Assembly (NCBI GenBank): GCA_025766275.1
Contig: JAFKAC010000031.1
Location: 558,001 to 622,000, forward strand
Source: Lactarius indigo
Taxonomy: Eukaryota; Basidiomycota; Agaricomycetes; Russulales; Russulaceae
Reading direction: 5' to 3'
Length of the DNA stretch: 64,000 nt
Shown in pieces: positions 54,558-64,000 of the stretch. Numbering within the stretch: the stretch's first letter is position 1; every line of letters begins with the position of its first letter. The translations under genes were made by a program, and so were the position numbers. The notes beneath the pieces were generated by a model, which worked only from the letters and a program-made list of their open reading frames with translations, did not search any database and had not been told where the DNA came from.

Positions 54558-55784
54558 ACGTTGCCTTCAATATCGCCACCGCAAACCCTCGTGTATGGCG
54601 TCACTACTCACGTCTTGTGTCCAAGTCAACGCCTTCCATACCCACTTCAGACTGCCGCAACGGCACCCTGACGAGCGGTATCCTTCTCAAGGTCCTGCTG
54701 ACTTAGACACAAACAGCGGACCTGGCATTCGCTGCATTACTCTGTCGAACAAACCAGTGATGCAGGCGCGCGCAGTCAGCGTGGGCATCGACATCAGCCC
54801 GGTACCAGACGACGATGCGTGCGACAGTACATCTCTGCCAACCGGTCGCACCAACTAATGGCACACTCTTTGGCCACGCCGCTGCGTTCACCGCTACGGT
54901 ACTTAGTCGGTAGTTGCCGTCGCTTCGAGTTGCGTGCGATCGCGTCAGCCTCGGGATGATATTGACACCGCCTTAATTGGCAGGCATGACGCGTGACGCC
55001 CGGCTCAATGTTGTTGCTGTTGCCTTCCGCGCATGCCATCGATGCCCACCACGTGCTATGCCCCGATCGGCTTCATTCCCACACAGTACATCGTCGCGGC
55101 GCCGCTGCCTTGTACATCACCCCGTCGTCCTATACCACGCGCACGATGATACCTCTCTGGCCTCAGTGTTCATAAGTGCGAGAATACAATACCTTGCATG
55201 GATGACCTCCCTCCTCGCTCGCCTTCATGTTGATGGCTTGCTTGGCTTTGGTCATGATTTACTGTACCGCATTTACAGAATTCCATTTCTGCGAGCTCTA
55301 CTGTATTTTTTTTTTTGGAAAGCGCTTTATTCCACATGTTGCCTAAAATATCTAGTAACCCGAGAATAGACGTTGGACGAGAGGAGGTTGTATCATAGGT
55401 ACCAGCCCCGCTGAATCCGGTCCGGGGTCCGGGAGTGACCTGTACTCCTGGTGTTAGGGTAGTGTGGGGCTCATTGCGCTCCTCCTGCGATGGGCCGGGA
55501 CTGTCGCGCTACACTGCCCTACTAAAACCTCACGGTTGTGGATTCAGTTGTACACTGGACCAGAGTACTTCTTTAGTACCTTTCCCAGGTCGCCTCAATG
55601 AGCTGGGCATATTCTTCGCGTTTTTAAATTTTGGTCGCCATTATTTTGTCCTCGGCAGTCTTTTTGATTACGCCTAGCCAACGCGTTTTAATTTCGTGCG
55701 AGATATGTGTCTTTTCCTCGACCACCCTTTCTCAGCCTCAGTATCTATATGAGATTCCGCCGCTTCCAACACGAGGATTTGTAG

Positions 55785-55970
55785 GAGCCTGTTCACCCCC
55801 TTACCGTCTTCTTCACCTTTGTCGTGCTCGTGCTCCGTTTAGTTCGATGGTGGGTGCATTTTCTCTTTGCACTAGGATCGACGGGATGTTTGTTTAGCAG
55901 CCTACTCCTAAAATCAGACCCAGGTTTATTCGCGGCCACTTTTCGGGGTCGTATGGCCATAGTTCTTTAG
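55785..55970 (+). other. possible terminal exon of an unresolved membrane-protein gene
   Basis: After a TTTGTAG acceptor-like site, an open frame of 61 codons ends at a TAG. It encodes two hydrophobic segments (LTVFFTFVVLVLRLV and WWVHFLFALGSTGCLFSSLL). No upstream exon could be attached in phase with confidence. It may be the 3' end of a real gene, a pseudogene fragment, or chance. Confidence 0.25.
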
Positions 55971-57158
55971 CCATTTCCCATACGAGATCGACCGAACTAG
56001 CTCGGCAGTACAACAGGATGTGAGTTCATCGATTCCGTCATGTTGCATACACTGCAGATGCCTCTGTTCGTGGCTGGGGATATTGGATCATACATCTCTG
56101 ATGATCTGCGTGCTGTGCGTGGATTTGAATGAGCTCTACTGTATTGCTAAAGCACCATGATCATCAGTGTATCATCTGCTAGGTCATCTGTGCCGTAAGT
56201 TACGCGATTCTTCTCGGCGTATTTACGTCGAGTTTACATCCACATAGGTGTTTGGTGATTTAAGTTGTACCGAACACATTACGTTACTGTAACTGGTGAT
56301 GCCAGCGCCATCTTCTTCTATGTTGGACTTCTACAAGGACTTCCGAATCAGCTGTTGCTCATCACCGCTTCCCTTGAATGATCAAACTCGATCGAGCTTA
56401 GTGCAACTATCAGCGAACTGAGCCTAGCTCTTCCTGCTATTCGAAACGAAAATGTGTGATAATGTTTGGAGATTTCAATTAATTTCAACACGCAAGCGAC
56501 ACAAAACACCATCGCTATCAACGCGACACGTTTCACAAGCGCCATGCATGATATACACGATACGGTTGCATCGTGCCGTGATAACAATGTCTGGCCGTGA
56601 TCGTATTGTATAACAAAACTACAATACATTCGACACGGCCACGGTTGATCCTTCCTAGGCAACGCATTTGCATCCGAACGAATTGCATCTATGCATGATC
56701 CACGGAGACAGCAAGGCATCATCGAAGCACTATCCTGGATCCACTGACACATGGTTCCCATCACCTTTGCTCATCAACTAATTGCCATCAGGAATCCCTC
56801 AGGCTGTCCTCCTGGTTCTTCGTAAAGTGAATGAAGACTGTAACGTCCGACACTCGCACTAAACCTTGACACGGTCGGCCTGGTGCGTTGCTAGTGTGAT
56901 GATATATCGTTCGGCGACATTGTGCTGCTGGTTTCTGCCCACTATAAATTGGGTTGGTTTGCGGATGTGGTTCTTTAGCCCCTGCTCACATTCGTACAAT
57001 CTTCTAAGGCACTGGTTGGTTAGTTCCCAACCTTTGGTCTTCTCTCTCCCAGAAGCTGCAGCTGACCCTTATGCCTCCAGCCCATACGTTCTTTGCATTC
57101 ACACCCGCATTCAAGCTTCAATCTCTTATAGCGATCATATTAGCATTATCTTTAAAAC

Positions 57159-57947
57159 ATGCACTCTTACAAGATCCTCGCTGTCCTTGCACTTGTTGTC
57201 TCCACAGCATCTCCCACTCTTTCTGCTCCTGTCCTGTATGCATTCTTCGACTATTGGGACAGCCCTCGCTGATGAATGTTATCATCGTTCTAGTGACGGC
57301 CAACAGCAGGCCCGCGCCGACTTTGACGAACGTGCGAGCGCTCTCCCAAGTGGTATCGGAGAAGATGTTGGGAGTCTCATCAAGACCGTTGGGATCAATC
57401 TCGGCTTTGGCGCTTTACCCGTTGTTTTAGAGCACTTCCTCAATCATACGCGTCGTACCCTACCTCGCGACGCGCTACTCGCTGATAACGATAAACGCGC
57501 CCCCGGTGTTGCAAGTTTAGTCGACGATCTCCTGAATAGCTTGAAGTCGTCCGATTCCATTGGGACGGTTATCAAAGATGGTCTCATTGGCGGCGCAGCC
57601 TCGGGGGTTGGGGCATTTGGCGCGGGTGAGCTTCTTAACCACACTAGGTGAGGGCAAAGCCAGGAAAATGTTTGCAATTTCTCATTGTTGTTGGCAGGCG
57701 TGAACCTTTGCCGCTTGGGGCGAGCGACCTCACTGGCGTTGCGAAGACTCTTGCGGGTGCATTGGTATCCCTGGGTGCTGCGGATGGTGTAAAAGAAATC
57801 GCAGATAAAATCTTTAACCGAGATGATACATCGTGAGTATCCTTCCCTTTTCTATGGTAGCCACCAGACGAACTCACCCGTCGCAGGCCTCAGGATCTCA
57901 TTGATGCTCTCCAGCGCCTCGGCAGTCAGCTTGACGAGCTCGACTGA
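57159..57947 (+). CDS. small secreted protein with repeated dibasic (Kex2-like) sites
   Basis: Four exons (57159-57235, 57294-57647, 57698-57832, 57887-57947) give 208 residues. The first 23 are a classic signal peptide (hydrophobic ILAVLALVVSTA, cleavage near LSA). The mature part has few if any cysteines and two Gly-rich hydrophobic units, GSLIKTVGINLGFGALPVVL and GTVIKDGLIGGAASGVGAFG, each followed by LNHTRR (residues 75-80 and 140-145), plus a KR site at 93-94. RR and KR are Kex2-type cleavage sites, and NHT is an N-glycosylation sequon. A third, shorter glycine/alanine-rich unit follows (LTGVAKTLAGALVSLGAADG). The design suggests a precursor cut into several peptides in the late Golgi. 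I do not recognise a named family; a plain secreted protein with unused dibasic sites is the alternative. Confidence 0.75.
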
Positions 57948-58728
57948 GTGCATTTTGATGATATAGATATGATCTGACTTGAATGACCTTACGACTTCCA
58001 TTGTTGATCCCATATGTTGTGGACTGCATAGTTTTAATCGGGCGTTGGTTCATTCAATGCAAGTTAAACATGGAATTCAAATAGGCAGCTTTCATATCGT
58101 CTGTCCGAGAGCTCAGTACGTATTACCTTTTTTTTTCGCGTCCTTGAGAGCGGGCAGTGCATGGAGGCGGGTAAGTCTCTGAACAGGGTCCATCCCAACC
58201 AAAAGTGGACGTAGGAATAAGATTGGGGGCTGCACTTTTGTTTGATCTTTGTCAGTGGGCTGTCTCCTACCCAGCAGAAAGAATATACGACATACCGGAC
58301 TTCTCACGATTTCTCCATGGGTTGGGTACCCAAAAGAGCACGCCAAGAAGCATGAGAAATTAACTGTGTCCGTTAAATGTAACCCGCCTGCCAAGCATAT
58401 TTGTATGAGGCGCCAAGTTTGCCCCGGTCAAAAAAATCTAAGTGTTGCGAGCCATGGGAAGGAAAGAACCCGGGTCCAAACCGGTCATGACTCTTCGTAT
58501 ATCATGGTGTACTTATGAAACCTCTGGTTTTTAAGCCGGCCTTTGTTGTAGACCAAGGCCACGTGGATTAGCACACAGCACGCGCGTGGCGTCGGTTAAC
58601 CGATTACCATCTCGTCTTTCACTATCCAGTGCGCGGTGCGCCTGCCATTGTTTCCTCCATCCGTCACGACCCCCTCTCCTTCGCGGATTAACGACTTTCC
58701 AAATACTTTTTAAAGATCACGAGCGGTG
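57948..58728. other. intergenic, no gene seen
   Basis: Between the small secreted protein gene and STRAP. Short frames only. The pyrimidine-rich stretch at 58640-58690 is probably the STRAP promoter and leader. Confidence 0.5.
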
Positions 58729-59939
58729 ATGTCGGGTCCGCACAAAGCTGTGCCGCTCGTAGCGCCGGGCCACACGCGCCCTGTCACCCATCTCTCCTTC
58801 TCCCCCCTTTTAGACGACAACCGATACCTACTTATATCTGGCTGCAAAGATGGCAATCCGATGCTGCGCGAGTGGACGGGCGATTGGATCGGCACGTTTG
58901 TCGGACACAAAGGCGCAGTATGGAGCACCAAGCTGAGTTGGGATTCGTCGCGCGCCGCCTCGGGCAGCGCGGACTTTACAGCGTGCGTCCCCTCAGTGTG
59001 CCTACGTAGGATGTGCGGTCGCGCTCACGCGCAGTCCGCAGTAAGATCTGGGACACGTATAGCGGAAACTCGCTCCATTCGTTCCCTCACAATCACATTG
59101 TCCGCAGCGTCGCGGTCACCCCTTCGGCGTCACTTTTGCTCACCGGCGGACAAGAGAAGAAGGTCCGGATATTTGACCTGGGGAGGCCAGATGCCGAACC
59201 AGATATCTTGGGCGGTGGTTTATCGCACGATGGCACGATCAAGAGTGTTGTGTGGTTCGACGAGAACACTGGCGTGAGTGCAGCGGAAGACGGGTTTATC
59301 AAGTGAGCGCTACTTCTCCGTCCTTTTTTTTTTCTCGCGAAATTGATGGGCGGACCCGCGTGATGAGGTGGTGGGATCGACGCTCGCTTCAACCGACGAG
59401 GAAGCTGTCTTTCAATCACCCCATCACCTCGATGGAACTTATCTGTGCAGATACAACGACTGGTGGTGACATACGGCAACACGGTTGCCTTCATTCCCGC
59501 TCAGCCAAGCGAGACAGGCGCACCGATTCATAGCTTGGGTCTGCCGTATGCGCCGTCGTCAGCGTCCGTCCATCCGATCTGGCAGGACCGGTTCGTCACT
59601 GGGAGCACGAGTGACGAGTGGGTGCGCGTCCACGGGATCGACGGGGAAGAACGGGAGCTGCTCAAAGGTCACCACGGACCTGTACACTGCGTCGAGTACA
59701 GCCCAGACGGAGAGGTTTATGCAAGTGGAAGCGGTGCGTGCGATCATTGCTGTCTAGACACTCAGTTTATCTCACATGTTTCACCCTTCTTCGAACTGCC
59801 AGAGGACGGTATGCTTTTTCCTCCCTTAGCTCAGTTACCAGTATCTAATCATCTTCACCACTTAGGGACTATCCGACTGTGGCAAACTACACCCGGGAAG
59901 GCGTACGGTCTTTGGCAAGGAGCCGGCGGCAGTGGCTAG
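58729..59939 (+). CDS. STRAP-like WD40 protein, with one frame break
   Basis: Five exons (58729-58982, 59042-59302, 59368-59733, 59803-59808, 59866-59939) encode about 319 residues with seven WD40-type repeats. Blocks include PVTHLSFSPLLDDNRYLLIS, GHKGAVWSTKLSWDSSRAAS, IVRSVAVTPSASLLLTGGQE and GHHGPVHCVEYSPDGEVYAS, ending GTIRLWQTTPGKAYGLWQG. STRAP proteins are WD40 scaffolds tied to the SMN complex and translation control in animals; fungal homologues have been linked to RNA metabolism. The fourth exon is only 6 nt, completing the SEDG turn. Near 59438-59441 the frame slips by one base between TSMEL and LVVTYGNTVAF; removing one T restores the usual MELS, and no intron can explain it. The rest is intact. 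Confidence 0.88.
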
Positions 59940-60459
59940 ATTTGACGAAGCATTCGTATAGGACACTTGAATTGTAACGCGGCGCATCGCTTCATCTCTG
60001 TTCCTGTAACACGCTGAAGTAAATAATGGCTCGTCTACTTGCGGAGGGACGGGCTCGGAGTTGTCTACGTGCGGTTCGGATCATACAAAAACCGTGACCA
60101 TGACTGGGACTGTATTGTCCTCATCCTTGCGACGCTAGAGTGTTTCTTTTCAGTCGTTGACGCGTTAGACAACGATTAATGTTGGATTATGCGCACAGCT
60201 CAAAGCCATGGCTACGCACGCAGAACGGTTTACAGCCGACTTTTTATATGAAATCCGTCGTGACGCGTCCGTACCGACTGGCTCGCTCTAGGACGGCCGA
60301 GAACACAAACAAACTTGTTTTGGCTCCCTTAGGTGCCTGAGAGTGGCGATCCGGAACGAGGATTACATAATCAGATTTAGAGACAAGTGGGGTTATTAAC
60401 TCGTGTAGTGGGGCGGTGCACAATAATTGTTCTTCCTCCACCACCAGCCATCAGAGTCC
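59940..60459. other. intergenic, no gene seen
   Basis: Short spacer between two genes on the same strand. No motif recognised. Confidence 0.55.
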
Positions 60460-61541
60460 ATGACGATGAGCCATCCCACCAGTCCACCGTTGTCCCCGAG
60501 CGCAAGCTTGCACCCACTCCCGCGCCCACCGTCGCCGACTCACTCAAATCTCCCGACGCAGATTTATCATTCCTCACTCTTACCCCGGTCCATTCCGACG
60601 CCTGCACTCCTCGACTCTGTCGCAGGCGGCGCACACTATTCCGGCGTCGAATCGGTCAACGAACGAAGACGGTCGTTGCTTCGCAGCCATCCACAGTCGC
60701 CGGGTACTGTGCAGGCCTTTGGCCAGCGCCGCCAGAGTAACCTGCCTGGAGCGGCGAGCGCGTCGCACCTGGCCGCTATGGACGATCTCAAAGAGGTGCG
60801 TGGGTGCCTATCTTTCGCGCTGGAGTTTTTTTTCCCGGCTGATATGACACTTACTCGTCGTCAAATAGATGTACGAAGGTCGCTCGACCAAAGAGATGAT
60901 ACAGAAACGATGGCAAAAGGGAGCAGAATACGAGGTGCGTGGGCGCATTAGATCACCGCTCGCTGATCGCCGACTCGACGACCCGTTTGCAGGATCCATA
61001 TACGAGATGTAAGGGGTTGAGTGAGATTGCTCCACAGGTATATTAACAATTGCCAATCTTTGGGCGCGCTTCGCTGACTCGATATTTGTAGTGGTATGCC
61101 TTGGTGCGTATGCACATGATTCTTACGGCTGCGCCCACGACTCACTTCTTCTTATGGTCGCCTCTGTAGCCGCGGATGTACTCCAAACTGGCAATCACCG
61201 GCCAACGCGTCCTCTCGTCAACGGAACACCCCAACCGTTTAATCATGTGGCAAAAACATGAATACACTGTTCGCGTTACGGGATCGAAGAAGGTTCGTTT
61301 ACCCTTCATCAGTCGTTGGTCCCTGGGAGTGCTGACCCTGCTGTGCCGTTAGGTGGTCGAATCGATCTTGACCATTGATTTTGACGGAGATGGAAAGATC
61401 GTGCGATTGGTCGACCAAAGACGGGGCGAGGATCCACCCACTCGGTGGGGCGCGCAGCAGCTCCGCAGGTTGAACGGACGAATGGTGCCGTGGGTTCCAT
61501 GGTTGGGAAACTCCCCAAAGCCCAAGTCCAACTCTCACTAG
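60460..61541 (+). CDS. conserved-looking fungal protein with NTF2/SnoaL-like domain
   Basis: Six exons, all joined in phase 0 (60460-60795, 60869-60934, 60993-61037, 61091-61102, 61170-61292, 61353-61541), give 256 residues. The first 110 residues are Pro/Ser-rich and probably disordered. From residue 110 the sequence looks folded: DDLKEMYEGRSTKEMIQKRW, YEDPYTRCKGLSEIAPQWYA, MWQKHEYTVRVTGSKKVVES, ILTIDFDGDGKIVRLVDQRR and a Trp-rich end VPWVPWLGN. The pattern of an N-terminal helix, a DPxTxxKG-type turn and closing beta strands is what one sees in NTF2/SnoaL-like domains. No function is known to me. The fourth exon is 12 nt (Trp-Tyr-Ala-Leu). The domain call is from pattern only. Confidence 0.7.
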
Positions 61542-62186
61542 TTTAGGACGTTGTCATGTGTATGTGCGGCTGTGCGCGCCTTGACGGCGTTGTCCTAACT
61601 CCTCTTGTACACTGCTATATCTACTGCTCTAGTTGTAATTAATGACGTGGTGATTCCTTGTTAGGTGTATCTTATGGCATCGGTTATGATAGGATAGTTC
61701 TGCATGTGTAATGTTACCCTACTGTGGTGTAGCTGTTACGTCTGGGCGCAGAATGATGTCCGAAAATGGTGGTCATGTAGTGTATCAAGTTCCTCATCGA
61801 GACCATCTTTTGCGCCTCGAGGCAAAGAATAAGAGTAGCTTTACGCAATTCTTTCATTGATTCGTATTGAAGAAGCATCTATCGTGGCCAGCTGACTGGA
61901 TGTCATACTCACATTGTCACGCGTACAAATACCCTGGGCCGTAAACGCGAGCGTATCATCGTGGCATCTAGCTGTCCTTCCGGCGCAAAGGAGACACCGC
62001 CCCTGACAGCCCCATAGCACTCAAAGAAACTCAGAATCCAGTTGAACAAGGAAAGACAAGGCAGAAGATGTGCAAGGCAATTCTGGCGCCTCTGAATCGG
62101 GCGTCATCGATAAGGAGGCAGTGCACGTGGCGCATCGGTGCCAACGCCACTGGCACCGTTGGCACCTTGACTGGCATGAACACTAG
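61542..62186. other. intergenic, likely includes the SDR 5' end
   Basis: No separate gene is visible. The start codon of the following SDR should lie at or near the right edge, but I could not place it. An ATG at 62068 opens a frame that is out of phase with the SDR body. Confidence 0.45.
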
Positions 62187-63538
62187 GACCGGTACTGTCG
62201 CTGGCACCGCGCCAACTGCCATGGCTTGCGCCGTGGCATCTCAAGCAGTGCTGTCCTCACCAAAGGCCCACCGCAGGCGCAGTCGCAATCGCCACTCGGG
62301 AAAGTCGGGGTGGCGGCGGCCCTGGCGCCTAGTAGTGGTGCGGTGAAGCCGACGCTGTGGGACGAATTTGCGCTGCGGGACCGGGTAGCGCTGGTGTCGG
62401 GGGCGAACCGTGGCCTCGGGCTCGAGATGGCGCTCGCGCTGGTCGAGGCGGGCGCGCGGGCGGTCTATTGCGTCGACTTGCCCGAGCGGCCCGGGGAGGA
62501 GTGGGTCAAGGTGGCCGAGTACGTCCGGCGCATGGTCGCAGACGCAGACAACGGCGCGGTCACGGGACGGCTGGAGTACGTGTGCGCGGACGTGAGGGAC
62601 CAGAAGGCGATGTGGAAGGTCGGCGAGGAGATCGGGGAGCGTGAAGGCAGGATGGACGTCTGTGTGGCCGCTGCGGGGATCTTGAAATCGCACACGGACT
62701 GCCTGGAGTATCCTGCGGATCGATTTGAACAGGTGCGTGCATGTATGATCGTAAAGGGGCTCAAACTTTTTCTGTTTTGTTTTAACGGGATGTGTTACAT
62801 ACAGGTGATCAGCGTCAATACAAACGGAGTGTTATATACTGCGCAGGCTGCTGGAAGACAAATGGCGCGATTTGGGAATGGAGGGAGCATCATCCTGATC
62901 GCCTCGATGAGCGGAAGCATCACGAACAAGGTGCGCTGGTTGCTTTGTTACACAATGATACGAATTCGGGGAGTGGCGCGTGGCTGATGAGCGGAACCGA
63001 ACATAATTAGGATCACGCGTGGGTGTCTTACAACACGAGCAAATCGGCAGTATTGCAGATGGCACGAAGCATGGCGTGCGAGCTTGGGCCGAAGCGCATC
63101 CGGGTCAACACACTCTCCCCTGGGCACATTTACACTTCGTGAGCATATTCCTTCTTTTGTCGGTTCGGCTCAAACACGGTGCGGAGAGCCTGGGCCAACT
63201 CGGAGCCCGGGAGATGGGCGTCTCCTAGTTCGGAATGCTCAGGCACCACGGCGCAGCTGTGACTGTAGGGGACTGACGCACAGTTCATTGTAGGATGACT
63301 GCGGCCTATTTAGACACGCAGCCGCACTTGCTGGACAAGTGGTCGAAGCTGAATCCGTTAGGACGGATCGGAAGGCCTGATGAATTACGAGGTGTGGTAA
63401 CATGGTTGGCTTCTGACGCGTCTACCTTTTGCACCGGAAGCGAGTGAGTAATGTCATCGCGTGAATCACATCCAGTCACGTTACTGACAGCGGTGATACG
63501 ACAGTATATTGGTTAGTGGAGGGCATCATGCGTGGTAG
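62187..63538 (+). CDS. short-chain dehydrogenase/reductase, mitochondrial-type N-terminus, 5' end unresolved
   Basis: Exons from about 62187 to 62732, then 62805-62930, 63011-63138, 63294-63443 and 63505-63538, encode a classical SDR of about 315 residues counted from LRRGISSSAVLTKG. The NAD(P) site is VALVSGANRGLGLEMALAL (GxxxGxG), followed by AAAGILKSHTD (NAG-like), the catalytic serine in ILIASMSGS, and YNTSK (YxxxK). LGPKRIRVNTLSPGHIYT completes the set. RRGISSSAV resembles a mitochondrial presequence. Sorbose-, mannitol- and arabinitol-type reductases look like this, but the substrate is not readable. The frame is open back to a TAG at 62184 with no ATG. The ATG at 62221 would fit (Met-Ala-Leu-Arg-Arg-Gly) if one base were missing there. 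Confidence 0.85.
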
Positions 63539-63744
63539 TGGCCCAGGAGTGTGCCGGTGTGGGTGTAGTGCTAGTCAATGTGACGGTGTGACATGTGACG
63601 AGAGTGTCGATCTAAGATCTGAATGTAAATGCGCAGTCGGCTGCGGAAAGGTGCGCAGTGTGTAAAAGTTGGCTGTCCAAGGAAAGCAGCCCGGTCAGCC
63701 TCAGCCTCATCCCCAACCCCGTTCCCAACTTGGCTTTTGCTCAA

Positions 63745-64000
63745 ATGAACGCTACAAAGCACCACAGGGAACCCATGCCCACTGACATCGCTGACAAGAT
63801 TACCGCTCTCAAGCGGAAACAAGCAAAGTGCGTCCTCTACCAGTCCCGTTCCCCCCCCCACCTTGTTTTTCAACCCTTCTCACACATTGTACTACTCTAC
63901 AGTAATAATAGAAAGGACCGTACAGAACGTCCCCCTGTGCCCGTTCCTCACCCCCAATCTTCACCGCCCCGCAGGCAACCCCCCTCAGGGCAGACACCTC
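63745..64000 (+). CDS. 5' end of an unidentified gene, cut by the window edge
   Basis: The first exon, 63745-63827, encodes MNATKHHREPMPTDIADKIT and a Lys-rich helix. A GTGCGT donor and CTACAG acceptor lead in phase into a second exon from 63903 that stays open to the end of the window. That part is Pro/Arg-rich (RTERPPVPVPHPQSSPPRRQ). Proline-rich stretches of this type often bind SH3 domains, but no domain is visible in the 60 residues available. Confidence 0.6.
   Translation, partial: MNATKHHREPMPTDIADKITALKRKQAKCVLYQSRSPPHLVFQPFSHIVLLYSNNRKDRTERPPVPVPHPQSSPPRRQPPSGQTP

Larger units (their letters stand above)
52602..57158. other. gene-poor 4.5 kb interval
   Basis: Contains the SulP promoter, a 12-base G run at 52736-52747, a 23-base C run at 54535-54557, a T tract near 55304-55316 and one membrane-helix-coding exon near 55.8 kb (separate entry). 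No complete gene could be modelled and no mobile-element coding motif was seen. Confidence 0.4.

Overview
The window reads as nuclear DNA of a filamentous basidiomycete, most likely an agaricomycete. Genes are densely packed and broken by many short introns (mostly 50-75 bp, GT..AG with CTNA-like branch sites). The protein set is eukaryotic-fungal and includes lineage-typical membrane families: a DUF6534-like multi-pass protein, a TmpA-type protein and a basidiomycete monocarboxylate-type transporter. There is no sign of bacterial, plasmid or viral DNA, no rRNA or convincing tRNA, no CRISPR and no intact mobile element.

Layout. 0.9-8.2 kb: two low-complexity proteins of unknown function and an MFS monocarboxylate-type transporter. 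8.2-11.3 kb: gene-poor. 11.3-18.4 kb: ER glucosidase I (minus) and the exosome nuclease DIS3/RRP44 (plus), divergent across 137 bp. 19.5-25.9 kb: a 12-exon DUF6534-like membrane protein, a fragment of another membrane protein, ATG8, and a four-helix membrane protein. 26.0-28.4 kb: a RAD57/XRCC3-type recombinase paralogue and a chromodomain protein, head to head with 72 bp between start codons. 28.6-35.0 kb: HID1 (minus) and NDC80 (plus), divergent. 36.6-38.9 kb: a TmpA-like protein. 41.1-45.6 kb: CMS1, mitochondrial ribosomal protein MRPL31 (mL60) and splicing factor SF3A1/PRP21. 46.4-52.6 kb, all minus: a tail-anchored Ubc6/UBE2J-type E2, a TACO1/YebC translational activator and a SulP sulfate permease. 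52.6-57.2 kb: gene-poor, with a 23-base C tract. 57.2-64.0 kb: a small secreted protein with repeated dibasic sites, STRAP (WD40), an NTF2-like protein, a mitochondrial-type SDR, and the start of a gene cut by the window edge.

Most genes are housekeeping and functionally unrelated (RNA decay, splicing, ribosome assembly, autophagy, kinetochore, ERAD, secretion), so this is ordinary chromosomal neighbourhood and not a cluster. The most unusual signals lie in gene structure. Six introns can only be spliced in frame with GC..AG ends, three of them in CMS1. There are very short exons of 6, 7 and 12 nt, and one exon that holds only a stop codon. Single-base frame breaks occur in otherwise conserved SF3A1 (two) and STRAP (one); these look more like sequence errors than biology but need checking. 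The most interesting gene product is a glycine-rich secreted protein with two NHTRR-ended units that looks like a Kex2-processed precursor. I did not find a clear new multi-gene system. Exon models were built by hand from splice sites, phase and remembered family sequence, and no database search was run.
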